From: Pratylenchus scribneri
Lineage: Eukaryota; Nematoda; Chromadorea; Rhabditida; Pratylenchidae
Assembly (NCBI GenBank): GCA_030063045.1
Contig: JAQSEB010000079.1
Location: 496,001-560,000, forward strand
DNA: 64,000 bases
Reading direction: 5' to 3'
The position numbers and the translations under genes are program-made. The number at the start of each line of letters is the position of its first letter. Position 1 is the first letter of the stretch. The notes below the pieces were generated by a model that saw only the letters and a program-made list of their open reading frames with translations, was not told the DNA's origin and did not search any database. Below are positions 21,646 through 32,920 of the stretch, piece by piece.

Positions 21646-24600
21646 ATGGCCATTTTCCTGCTCTTCCTTTTGGCCTCATTTCTACATCAAAGTGAAGGCG
21701 CCGTTACGGCATCGGTGCAAACTCAGAATTCCTGGAATGGAGGCAGTGTAGCGCAAGTGGTCTTCAAAAATTCGGGTCCAGATCCAGTTTGCTCCGTCAA
21801 ATTCCAAATTAAACTTCCATCCGGGGTAAATTTCTCAATTACGTATATTTCCCATTTGTTCAATTAATTTCAGGCGACCATTCAAAGTAGTTGGAATATG
21901 GATAAGGCTGGCAGCGATCAATTTACGCTGCCAAATTGGGTGAAAATTCCAGCCGGAGGTCAATCCACCGATCCTGGTATCGTCATCAGTGGGAGCGGAA
22001 CACCCAGTGTCAGCGTTCTTTCTAGCAGCAGTTGTGGTGGTGGCGGTATGTTTGATAAATAAATAAAATACTCCGATTGGGATGCCACTTTTATGAAAAA
22101 AATCAAATTTTTCTCTCATAGGGACCATTTTAGCTAAATTTTCTCAATTTTTTTCCCTCCGGAGCCATTTTTTAGCAAAATTTTCTCCCTCATCAGAAAT
22201 CTTTTTTGTCTAAATTTCCTCCCTTCTTGGCGCAGAGCGATTTTCAAAATTTATTATATTCTAATTTCACAACGTATATATTCAAAAAGCCAATTAAAAA
22301 GATAAATATGAATAAAAATTTTTTGCAAGCTTTTAACACGTTTTAAATATACCGGATTTTTGCCGGATTTTTGAAAACTTTTGCCAGATTTTTAGACCCG
22401 AATGCCGGGGTTTTGCAGTATGGAGATGGCAACCCTGACATCGGGAAAACCGAGATTTATTTGTCATATCTCAATAACTTGTTGTTATAATACCAAGTTT
22501 TACCAAGAAAATGCCAAAGGGTACCAAGAATAATTTTGGTAAAAATTTCTTATGGGTCTTAACTCTTAATTTGTTTTTGTTTACATTGCATTATTATTAA
22601 TCATCAAAAATGCCTTTTGGTCGGTCCCCCTTTGCTTTTTCTAAGGTAAAAATCAGTAAATTTCTTATAAAATTGGCATGATATGATGAAATAAGTGATT
22701 GATATGCCAAAATGAAAATCAGATTCGGATTCTACGATGTAGAAAATCCCTAAATAAAATAGGCATTTTTAGGCCAAAAAAATTTAATTTTCTTAGAAAA
22801 GGAGGCCCCAACCAAAGTGTTATCAAATTATCTATTTCCTTATATTCTTTTATATCCTTATTTTATTTTTCATTTTTTTTTAAACTTTTTAATCACCAGA
22901 ACTCTAATGATGTTAGATTGCTATTTCTTTTACTTTTAACAATTTTTTGCTAACCTAATAATTTTATTTTAATTGCCAATAAAATATAACCATATTCACA
23001 AACGGCCTTTTTAACCTGGCCCTAAATAAGATTTTTAAATCACTTCTTTTCCTAATCCTAAACTCCAACACTTGTTTTTTGTTTATATGGAGAAATATGG
23101 CCTTAAAAAAGTGAAGCTTAAAAAATTTTATAATTTTTTAAAATATTTATCAAAAAAAATCAAATTTAAATATTATAATAATTCATAAAATTACAAAATG
23201 TAAATTCAAAAAAATTTTAATAAATTAATCGCAGGTGGCGGCGGAAATCAGCCACAGCCTCCTCAGCCACAGCCTCCTCAGCCACAGCCACAGCCACAGC
23301 CACAACCTCCAAGTGGTGGTGGAAACCAGCCACCGCCTTCCTCCGGCGGCGGTTGTTGTCCAAATGGGAAATTGTCTGTGAAAGGCGCCCAATTGGTGGG
23401 TGGCGATGGAAATCCCGTCATATTGCGCGGAATGTCTTTGTTCTGGAGTAATTTCCCCGAGGGTAAACCATTCTTCAATGAACAAACCGTCAAATGTCTC
23501 AAATGCAATTGGAATGCAAATATTGTGAGTGAGGATAATAATTCGCTTAAAATTTGGAAAAATTAATCCGAAAATATTTTTCATTTTCTAAAAATAAATT
23601 CACCGAACAAAATTTAATTAAAATTGAATGTCAAAAAATCAAAGTGTGTATAAATTATTTTTTTATTAATTAATAGAATTAATATTTGATATTTAAATTT
23701 AATTTATCAATTTTGCCTGTGCAATATTCTACACCAAATTTCCCAAGGTTCGTGCTCCAATGGGTGTTGAGACGGTCGCGGGTGAAAAAGGCTATTTGGA
23801 CAGTCCCCAAGAGAATTACGCCAGACTGGAGGCCGTAGTGGATGCGGCCATCAAAAATTGCATGTAAGCATATTTTTATTCATTTTAAATGGAAAATTTG
23901 ATCAGATATTTGTTTATTATTATAAAAGGTAAAATTTCACGGGAAAATATCGGTGAAATATCCACAGGGAAGACAACATTCTTCCAACCTTATTTCAGAT
24001 TTAATCCGCCACCGCGGTCAAACTTTATAATTCCCTAAAATTCTACAAAATATACAATAATTTGTTCAGAAATATCCATAAATTAATGAATTATTAGATC
24101 CCAAATTTTCCCAATTTTTATACGGTTGAAAATAATTCCAAATGGGGTACTAAAAGAGAATTTATGTTACCTTTTTCCCTCCTTTCCAGGTATGTTCTCG
24201 TTGATTGGCATTACACATCAGATACGGCTTATCCAGAAAAGGCCGCCGAATTCTTCGACAGAATCTCCAAAAAATGCGCTGGCAAATGCAATTGCCTCTA
24301 CGAGACATGGAATGAACCGATCAACGCGGACTGGTCCAGCACATTGAAACCGTACCATGAGAAAATGATCAATGTGAGTGGAGAGGAGAGAGGAGGAAAA
24401 GGGTACGAAAATATTAAATCGACAAATGATAATGGTCAAATTTGGCCATAGAATTAATACATATAATATCAAAAAAATAATTTTGCAATTTGGCCATAAT
24501 GAGTTATTAGAAAATTCATGAAGAAATTTAGAAAAATTTTTTAATATTTCGGGGAGTTTGTAGTTGATGGCCAGGTTAGAATAATTTTTTTTGGAAGCCA

Positions 24601-26750
24601 ATCCACGGCATTAAGTAGTGAAAAAAATATCAGAGAAACTCCAAGAAAAATCCTTGCATTCTTTAGATTCCCAAAGAGTCGTTTATTTTAAATATACAAT
24701 TTTACAGACAATCCGAAAGAATGACCCGGATGGTGTGGTCATTGCGGGCACACCGTTTTGGGATCAAAAATTGGACCAGGCGGCAGCGAATCCAATCAAG
24801 CAAAAAAATGTGATGTAAGTGAATTTTGGTACATTTTTTTAGAAATTTTTCAGGAAATAATTTAGGGTTGAAAGAAACGAGCTAAAAGCAAAAACAAAAA
24901 CATAAAATATTTGGATGAAAAAAAAAGAAAAAAAAATGTTTGGGAAAATTAAAACATTAGAAGATTTTTTAAAAGAAAAATAGAAACAATTTTAATTAAC
25001 AAAACACAAAATGTTTGAATGAAAACAAAAACACAAAATGTTTGAATGAAAACAAAAACACAAAATGTTTGAATGAAAACAAAAACACAAAATGTTTGAA
25101 TGAAAACAAAAACACAAAATGTTTGAATGAAAACAAAAACACAAAATGTTTGAATGAAAACAAAAACACAAAATGTTTGAATGAAAACAAAAACACAAAA
25201 TGTTTGAATGAAAACAAAAACACAAAATGTTTGAATGAAAACAAAAACACAAAATGTTTGAATGAAAACAAAAACACAAAATGTTTGAATGAAAACAAAA
25301 ACACAAAATGTTTGCAAAAACACAAAATGTTTGCAAAAATACAAAATGTTTGAATGAAAACAAAAACACAAAATGTTTGCAAAAATACAAAATGTTTGCA
25401 AAAATACAAAATGTTTGAATGAAAACAAAAACACAAAATAAATAATCTTTGTGGAAAAAAAAACAAAGACAAAAATATTTAGATAAACTAAAATTTAAAA
25501 AACATTTGTAAAAATATAAATTTTGAAAAAATATAAATACAAATGTTTGGAAAAATAAAAACACATTATTACAAAAAGCGAAAATGCCATTCTCTTAAAG
25601 ATTTAATATAATTAAAAATATTATAATGGCATACAATTCTTTAGATTTTTATTAGTTTTACAACCGCTTTGGAGCCGCGAAGCAGCGACCGAGCGCTTGT
25701 ATAAAAGATAAAACTTTTTTCATATGAAAATTTTTGGGGACCATTTTTTTCACACTTACCATCCATCCAGAAATCCTTGGGATATTATGGCAAATTTATG
25801 CTCTTTCCAATATTGTTAGGTACACCCTGCATTACTATGCCGGCGAGGGTGGCCACACTGATCCACTTCGCCAGGTCACTGCGAACGCGGTCAATGCTGG
25901 ATTGCCAGTTTTTGTGACCGAATATGGGACAACACCGGCAAGCGGCGATGGCACACCCAATTTTGATCAGACAAGCAAATGGTCGGTATTTTCTTTCTTT
26001 TTTTTTGTCGAAAAAATGGCATAAATTGAGTAAATTATTTTCTAATGGAATTAATTAATCCTATTAATTGTAAATTTTTAAATTAAATGACTTCATTTAC
26101 AAAATCACCAAATCAAAAAATAGAAGATTTTAGCCAAAAATATTAGAATTCAATGGCAGTTGACAAAATTAGCCAAAAAGTCAAAAAATCGTAGCTTTTA
26201 ACCAAGAAAAATAGACTTGAGTGATGGTGGAAGCGTTTGGCCAAAAAGTCACAGAAATAGAGGATATGACCAAAATTTATCCATTTAAGTCAATAATTAG
26301 TATTACCCCAGATTTTGCCTCTTTCGGCATCTTATTCATTTGCCTTTAATTATCTCTTCACTAAATATTAGCACTAGCATTTTAATTTGGCATACTCATA
26401 AATTAAATGTCTTTTTTCCGGCCATAAATAAATCAAGATACATATTAAAAATGTTTCGCATTTCAAATGTAAAAAAGAAGAATCTTCTCAATTAATAATA
26501 AAGTCTTCATTCAAAAATAAAATTCCGATTCCATTTTTAAAGGGGCACCTTCTTGGACCAGAACAAAATTTCATCCATCAATTGGGCAATCGGCAATAAG
26601 CCAGAACAAAGTTCCGCCCTACAACCCGGTGCCACCGCAGCCGATGTGTGCAAAAACGATAGGGACACCGCCTCAGGGGCATTCATCAAGAAAATGTTGA
26701 AGGAGAAAAATCCCCCACAAAAAGGGATGTTAAAAGATGGCGGCTGGTAA
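21646..26750 (+). CDS. Secreted cellulase: CBM2, linker, GH5 endoglucanase
   Basis: Eight exons: 21646-21825, 21874-22045, 23235-23524, 23748-23863, 24190-24373, 24708-24814, 25820-25981, 26543-26750; phases close at 472 aa. Residues 1-19 are a signal peptide ending SEGA. Residues 20 to about 115 are a family-2 cellulose-binding module (NSWNGGSVAQVVFKNSG, SSWNMDKAGSD). A Pro/Gln/Gly linker follows, then GH5 with LRGMSLFWSN, VLVDWHYTSD, acid/base Glu in LYETWNEP, LHYYAGE, nucleophile Glu in FVTEYGT, and INWAIGNKPE. Both catalytic Glu are present. It should cut beta-1,4-glucan in plant cell walls after secretion, as known for tylenchid GH5_2 enzymes acquired from bacteria. Most described nematode enzymes carry CBM2 at the C terminus; here it is N-terminal. 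Intron 2 is 1189 bp and intron 6 holds a minisatellite. Confidence 0.93.
25011..25437. repeat. 27-bp minisatellite in intron 6 of the cellulase gene
   Basis: About a dozen near-perfect 27-bp units built on AAAATGTTTGAATG plus AAAACAAAAACAC, followed by shortened units with AAAATGTTTGCAAAAA. Because 27 is divisible by three, long repetitive reading frames appear on both strands; they are artefacts of the repeat. Confidence 0.93.
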
Positions 26751-27411
26751 AAGTCAAAAATGCATTATTAAATTCTACTATTTTTTCCAGTTTAATCGAA
26801 ATGGAGATGATATGGATTCGATGGATTGATGAATGGACTTTTAATGCGTGAATTTGTTAATTATTTAATGTTAAATGAGACAATATTTTCCTATATATTC
26901 TTTTTTTGGATGGATGAAAGGAATTTTAATGCATGAATTTGTCAATCATTTAATGTTAAATGAAGCAATATTTTCCTATATATTCATTTTAAAAATCATT
27001 TTTAAAAATATAATAAAGGGTTTAGTATTTTTATTAAAAATATTTTTATAAAAAATGGCCGGAAGTGATAAATTGGCAAAAAAAAATAATATAAAACGTA
27101 CAAATTTTGTCAAATAATTTATATTGCCATTCCATTGTGCTTATTACCTCTGGCTTTGTTTCTTGGTCTAGAGTTAGAAAGGCATGAAATGGCTTTGAAT
27201 TTGAGACAATTTCGGATGTAAAGAATTTCAACTTTTGCTATACTCTATAATTGGAATTATAAAGGATGAAGTGATAAATTATTTAAAGAACGAAAATTTT
27301 ATCCTTGCTAGAAATGAATTGTGCAAAAATGATTGAATTAAAATGTTATTGAATTCCTTTTATGATAAGCGCTTTAATCGAATTTTCTTCTGTTATTAAG
27401 CACTTCCGCAT
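26751..27411. other. Convergent intergenic region
   Basis: 3' ends of the cellulase (plus) and SPRY gene 4 (minus) face each other. A short direct duplication is visible at 26831-26900 and 26912-26985 (GGAATTTTAATGCATGAATTTG, TTTAATGTTAAATGA, CAATATTTTCCTATATATTC), and AATAAA occurs near 27010. No gene. Confidence 0.55.
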
Positions 27412-29314
27412 TTATTGAAAAAGTTCAGCAGATACATTGAAACGAAATGATTCCTTTCCAAAATTTGCTCGTACTGAATCATAAATACGGTAAATGGTGA
27501 TTGCCGGAAAAAGTTGGCGATTGGCTTCGAGAGTGGCAAATTTTGGAGGCAAATCCGCTTTCCCTGAATTTTAAATTAATGTAAATTCTCTATTATAAGC
27601 TCAGGGCTTATAAATTTCTAGTCTAACTAGGCTGGGCTTTTAATAGAAAATGAAATATTAATTTTTAAATAAAATTCTTTTTATAATATTTTTCATAATT
27701 AATTTTTTTTTCACTACCCAATAAATTGCCATTCAATGTAGCAAAGCATTTAGCCACGGATGAATTTGTCGGCGAATGCATTATTCCTAGGCCTATCACA
27801 TCCCATTTTTTGAAAAAATCTGTATTTTCAAATTTAGTCTCTGATCTGTCAATCCAAATTCCATTTGGGCGATAAATTCCAATTGAATTTTCGAATTCAC
27901 CAAGCAATTTGCCTTGCAATGGAAATTGTTTAGTGCAGAATCCAATATGAATATAACTAAATGATGATTGATGAAATAATAAATATTTATCAATTTTATG
28001 TTATTGCTTATTAGTCAAAAAAATTTTGCTAGCTTCTTAGGTATATTGAACCCTACTGTTTATCAGAAAAATTGACAATAAATACATTTTGGGATTTTAA
28101 AAATACATTCTGGGATTTAAAAAAAAAACATTTCATAAAAAAATTTTTAATTAAATTATATACCCATCATTTTCAAGAAATTGCACTTCAAAATAGAAGA
28201 CAATTGATGGCTTAAAGTCCACAAAATTGAAGATAGGCGCAAATGCTCAAATGGTATTCTGTGCTAATGAAAAATAATTTTTATTTTAAAATATTATAAT
28301 CAATATTTTATTTTACCAAGATCACTGTCGGTTAATGTGACTTTCAGTCCATCCCTGGAAACAGTCAATTGTGAGCCACAATCTGCTGGATTTAATTCAT
28401 TTGTAATTGGATCCAATTTAATGAATTTGGTGATCTGAAATTTTCACACTATCTTTGGCATTTTTTATTCAATCAAAAATAAAAAAAAATTGATGAAATT
28501 TGTGATAAATTTATTATTAAAATTGTATTTATGGCCAAAATTTTATTTGAAATTTAAAAAAATAAAAATTTTATTTTCAAATTATCAGAGATTGATAGAC
28601 ATCAAGTTAGCGCTTGAGCTCCATGTCTATCTGGACCTTGAGCTCAAGATCCAGATCCAGATCGAGTTGCAGAAATCTGAGGTCTACCAATCTATGCAAA
28701 TTATAATCATCTCTCTCAAGGTTTCAATTCAACAATCAACAATAATGTTTTTCAATAAAAAGAAAATTGAAAAAAAATTCATTAAAAAATAAATTTTTGG
28801 TTATCAATTATTCTTATTTTGCATAATTTGTTTTAAAAATTAAATAAAAATTAATAAAATTAATTTACTTCTTTAATTTGCTCATGCATTCCGTGTGTTT
28901 CGTTATTTAATCCGCTAATTTGTCTTTCCAAATTTTCTTCCATTTTTGAAATTTTTTCCTGTATTTTGTGAATTTTGTTGCCCAATTGACAATTCATTAT
29001 TAATAAAGCAGCAATGAATATTCCCATTATTACAATTGTGCAGAATAACAAAACCAGGATTATCATTATATGCTTATTAATTTGCATAATTATTGATGTT
29101 CCCGATTCTTTCTTTGGGCCATATGCTTTCTTCTTGAAAAATATTTAAAAGAATTAATTTTTTAATAATTATATACTTCCAATGCGTGAATTTTTTCGAC
29201 AATTTGCTTCATGTCCATGCCAGCCGCATTTGGAAATGGATCGTCGGAAGAATTTTGTTCAACTAACAGAGCATCCTCATCATCACCAGAGTTTCCATTA
29301 TTATTTGAATTCAT
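27412..29314 (-). pseudogene. SPRY-domain gene 4, interrupted by one nonsense codon
   Basis: Exons read downward: 29314-29177, 29132-28869, 28434-28317, 28263-28164, 27956-27718, 27563-27412. All junction phases match the intact paralogues, but exon 4 has an in-frame TGA at 28249-28247 where the paralogues read Trp in the R-T-I-W-P-I context. The leader ends MDMKQIVEKIHALE; exon 2 gives a hydrophobic anchor (IMIILVLLFCTIVIMGIFIA) and coiled coil. Downstream SPRY sequence is preserved: HIGFCTKQFPLQG, WDVIGLGIMHSP, CFATLNGNLLG, RANFGKESFRFN. Read-through would give 336 aa; as written it stops after about 179 codons, removing most of SPRY. The promoter is also split by a 1.5-kb element. A sequencing error or polymorphism is the alternative. 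Confidence 0.8.
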
Positions 29315-29654
29315 TGGGCAAAAATTTTAGTAAATATTATTGTAATTTAATTGGAAAATATTTGAAATTAAGAATCTGTAATATTTTTGTATTACAAATA
29401 GATAAAATTAATATGTAAATATTTATAAAATTTGATCGGAATTTTCAATTCCAATATAGATGGAGCTTTTCTTGGCCAGATTAATAAGAGAGTGAATTCG
29501 TTTGAATGCGTTATGTCATTGGTAAATTCTAAAAATTATATAAAAAGGTTTTTCATACGAATTTTGTTGATATTAAACAATGATTTCTCATTGATCTATC
29601 AAAAGAATCTTTCTATTGTGATTTGGTATTTTGGTGATAATAATAGTTCTCTTA

Positions 29655-29854
29655 AATGATTTGATAAACATGAACTCGAAAAATTGTAAATTCATAATTA
29701 AGAAAATTATGGATCTTTTTCCGTAAATCTGTTTTTTAATCAAATTTAATAGAATTATTTATTATAATGGAGAAATTGATACAAAACCTGAAATCTTTCC
29801 TTCTTATATATGCGTCTTCATCCGAATATTTTGAGTTGATAGCCCATTAAAACC
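29655..29854 (-). promoter_or_regulatory. Proximal promoter piece of SPRY gene 4
   Basis: Read on the minus strand it gives TTTTAATGGGCTATCAACTC, AAAATATTCGGATGAAGACG, CATATATAAGAAGG and CCATTATAATAAATAATTCTATTAAATTTGAT-type blocks matching the modules of SPRY genes 2 and 3. The upstream half of the same module (CCAATGACCTATAA-like block and GCCCAAGC element) lies beyond the insertion, at 31392-31480. Confidence 0.6.
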
Positions 29855-30027
29855 GTGGTAGGTCGTTAGTCCAAAAAATGCAAAAATAAATCAATCGATA
29901 TGGGCGTTAGTCCAAAAAATGCAAAAATGGGCGTTAGTCCAAAAAATGCAAAAAAAAAATTGCGCGAAAAATAGAAATTGACGAAATCAAATAAATTAAT
30001 AAAAATGTATTTTCCCTTTCTGGAATA

Positions 30028-30905
30028 TGTTCGCCAAACATTTGTTTTTCCGGAAAATGTTCGCCAAACATTTGTTTTTCCGGAAAATGTTCGCCAAACG
30101 TTTGTTTTTTCTTTCTGGAAAATGTTCGCCAAACATTTGTTTTTCCGGAAAATGTTCGCCAAATATTTGTTTTTTCTTACTGGAAAATGTTCGCCAAACA
30201 TTTTTTTCCGGAAAAGTTCGCCAAACATTTTTTTTCCGGAAAGGTTCGCCAAACGTTTGTTTTTTCTTTCTGGAAAATGTTCGCCAAACATTTGTTTTTC
30301 CGGAAAATGTTCGCCAAACATTTGTTTTTCCGGAAAATGTTCGCCAAACATTTGTTTTTCCGGAAAATGTTCGCCAAACATTTGTTTTTCCGGAAAATGT
30401 TCGCCAAACATTTGTTTTTCCGGAAAATGTTCGCCAAACATTTGTTTTTCCGGAAAATGTTCGCCAAACATTTGTTTTTCCGGAAAATGTTCGCCAAACA
30501 TTTGTTTTTCCGGAAAATGTTCGCCAAACATTTGTTTTTCCGGAAAATGTTCGCCAAACATTTGTTTTTCCGGAAAATGTTCGCCAAACATTTGTTTTTC
30601 CGGAAAATGTTCGCCAAACATTTGTTTTTCCGGAAAATGTTCGCCAAACATTTGTTTTTCCGGAAAATGTTCGCCAAACATTTGTTTTTCCGGAAAATGT
30701 TCGCCAAACATTTGTTTTTCCGGAAAATGTTCGCCAAACATTTGTTTTTCCGGAAAATGTTCGCCAAACATTTGTTTTTCCGGAAAATGTTCGCCAAACA
30801 TTTGTTTTTCCGGAAAATGTTCGCCAAATGTTTGTTTTTTCTTTCTGGAAAATGTTCGCCAAATATTTGTTTTTTTTTCCGGAAAAGTTCGCCAAACATT
30901 TGACC
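30028..30905. repeat. 30-bp minisatellite (VNTR-like) inside the MULE-like element
   Basis: About 28 units of a 30-bp repeat with core TTCGCCAAACATTTG followed by TTTTTCCGGAAAATG. Units between about 30270 and 30830 are essentially identical (about 19 copies); the flanking ones are variable. A few inverted copies (GGCGAACATTTCCGG at 31114) follow to the right. Long reading frames in all frames are artefacts of a period divisible by three. Confidence 0.93.
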
Positions 30906-31205
30906 ATATGTTTTTCTTTCCATAAAATGTTCGTCGTTTTTCATTTACTGAAAATGTGCACCGGTATTTTTCATTCCGGATAAACTTAAAGATACAATTC
31001 CGGAATATTAAGCCTTCTTCATTAATTAAGCACATAATTTTATATTTTTATTTTTTAACATTTTCCGAAGAGAAATATATGGTGACGAACATTTCTACAC
31101 AGAGAAACTTATTTTGGCGAACATTTCCGGAAAGAAAAAAATTTATATATATATATAAAATTATCTTAATTTCATGGATTATTTTTAGTGCATTTTTTGT
31201 TTTTG

Positions 31206-31380
31206 CATTTTTTTGACTAACGCCCGTTTTTGCATTTTTTGGACTAACGCCCGTTTTTGCATTTTTTGGACTAACGCCCGTTTTTGCATTTTTTGGACTA
31301 ACGCCCGTTTTTGCATTTTTTGGACTAACGCCCGTTTTTGCATTTTTTGGACTAACGCCGTTTTTGCATTTTTGGACTAT
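31206..31380. repeat. 27-bp minisatellite at the right end of the element
   Basis: About six units containing GGACTAACGCCCG and TTTTTGCATTTTTT. The same motif in inverse orientation (GGGCGTTAGTCC) is repeated at 29858-29955 at the left end, so these arrays form part of the terminal inverted repeats. Confidence 0.9.
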
Positions 31381-31402
31381 CGACGTAGCACCCATTAAAA
31401 CC

Positions 31403-32920
31403 AATATTTTATTTTATAGTTATAGGTCATTATGACTTGGATAGGAAAATATTTGAATATTTTACATAGCTTGGGCAAAGAATATGAACTTTTGCTTTTT
31501 TGATTATTAAAGTAATATTATATTATGATTTATGAAGGCAAAATATGACTTTTTGAAAAATTCATTCAATTGAATATTCTTTTTATTTAAAAATATAAAA
31601 TTAGAAGAAGAATTTTTCCTGTCCATCTATCAAGTATCACCATTAGGAATATTCCAAGGTCACCAAATCAGCATGCATTCATCTTTAAGCTTACACTACT
31701 CTGTACATTCAAATTTTTCCCAGACATTTCCATTTTCCAACTCAATCAAGTTCCTCCATCCTCTCAGGTCTCAGAGATTTGTGTTTGTGTCTTATTAAAT
31801 TCTGGATCCGTCAAATGAGAAAGGCTGATTTATGAAGAATTTTGCCTAAATTCGTCAGTCATTACCAAATTTATTTAGAATTTTTTCATATTTCTTTCAA
31901 TTCATTCAAAGCAAATTTTAATAAATGAATGATTTTTTATTCACAACCAAAAAAGGAGGACGGAGAGAATTATTTAAATTATCCAATTTGATTTCCGGAA
32001 ATTTCTATGAAAATGGATCAAATTCCCTCTAGAAGAAAATGGAATACCTTTTTGTTTATTATTGTTATTTAAGATTATTTCTATTAGTCCATTTTTCAAA
32101 CATAAATTGGTGAAATATTCAGGTCAAAACTCAAAACCCTCATTCTTCTTTTTTTTCCCTCTTAAATGGACTATATGTCTATTATTCTCATATTTGCCTG
32201 AGGCAATTTCCCATTTTTCAACAGACACAGACACATATTCAAAAGGCAATCCAACCATTCCTCATTAATATATTGCATATTGCTCCGTCCTCATTACTCA
32301 TCATCATCATTAAATGGGATCCCCAAATGAGAGAAATAAGGTTATTTATGAAGTTTGCCTCATTTATAAATGTGCCTGACCATTTCTGATATTTCTTAAT
32401 TTTTCAATTTTATTCAAATGCATTGCAAAGTTTACTATCTATTCAAATATAATATAGCATTTTTTAAACAAATTTGGGGAAACCTGACTTTGACTTCATA
32501 TAAATATGAATATTTTTATTTTTTATTATTAGCAGATGCACGCTACATGTTCCCAAAATATCCGATCCTATCTCTATCTTACCCTAATTAGTTCCGACTA
32601 GGCCAGCAATTTTTATTCTCATATACATGTACTCAAAAATACATGGAAACTGAATTTATATACAAAATTTTAACCAAAACAATTAAGTAATTTTTGAACA
32701 GAAATATAAAATATAACTCTCTAAATAATAATTAAAATATCATATTTTAATTTAAAAATTTCCAAAAATTTTTTTAAATTTTTTTACTGATTTGTATATA
32801 CGAATACGAATCCCGAAAGAAAAACCGTTTATAAATACAAAATTTATTATTTAAGATCAAATATATTTATTTATTCTTCTTATAAATTATTCAAATTTTG
32901 ATTTCCGGATATTCCAAAAA
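31403..32920. promoter_or_regulatory. Divergent upstream regions of SPRY gene 4 and ARM gene 1
   Basis: 31403-31480 is the distal promoter of SPRY gene 4 (minus), including GCCCAAGC at 31476-31469 on the minus strand next to ATATTCAAAT. Nearer ARM gene 1, GCCTGAGGCAATTTCCCA starts at 32196, followed by TCAACAGACACAGACAC and a repeated block ending CATTTATAAATGTGCCTG. No coding sequence seen. Confidence 0.5.

Larger units (their letters stand above)
29855..31391. mobile_element. MULE-like non-autonomous element carrying minisatellites
   Basis: A 1537-bp insertion flanked by the 11-bp direct repeat CCATTAAAACC at 29844-29854 and 31392-31402. The ends are inverted: GTGGTAGGTCGTTAGTCC on the left and, read from the other strand, GTGCTACGTCGATAGTCC on the right. 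Both ends continue into copies of a short CCAAAAAATGCAAAAA minisatellite in opposite orientations; the middle is a 30-bp repeat array. A 9-11-bp target duplication suits Mutator-like elements, but no transposase is present. It sits in the promoter of SPRY gene 4. Confidence 0.75.

Noticed and set aside
22330..22450. CCGGATTTTTGCC repeats and GTATGGAGATGGCAACCCTG as the end of another hAT-like element in cellulase intron 2
   Set aside because: An inverted partner end and target duplication could not be found; kept only as a suspicion.
24949..25564. Repetitive frames such as NENKNTKCL and CVFVFIQTF
   Set aside because: Products of the 27-bp minisatellite within the cellulase intron; the period divisible by three keeps every frame open.
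29866..31035. Long reading frames on both strands (up to 389 codons) with repeats such as HFPEKQMFGE and FRKMFAKHLF
   Set aside because: They are translations of a 30-bp minisatellite in all frames; no start context, domain or splice logic supports a protein.
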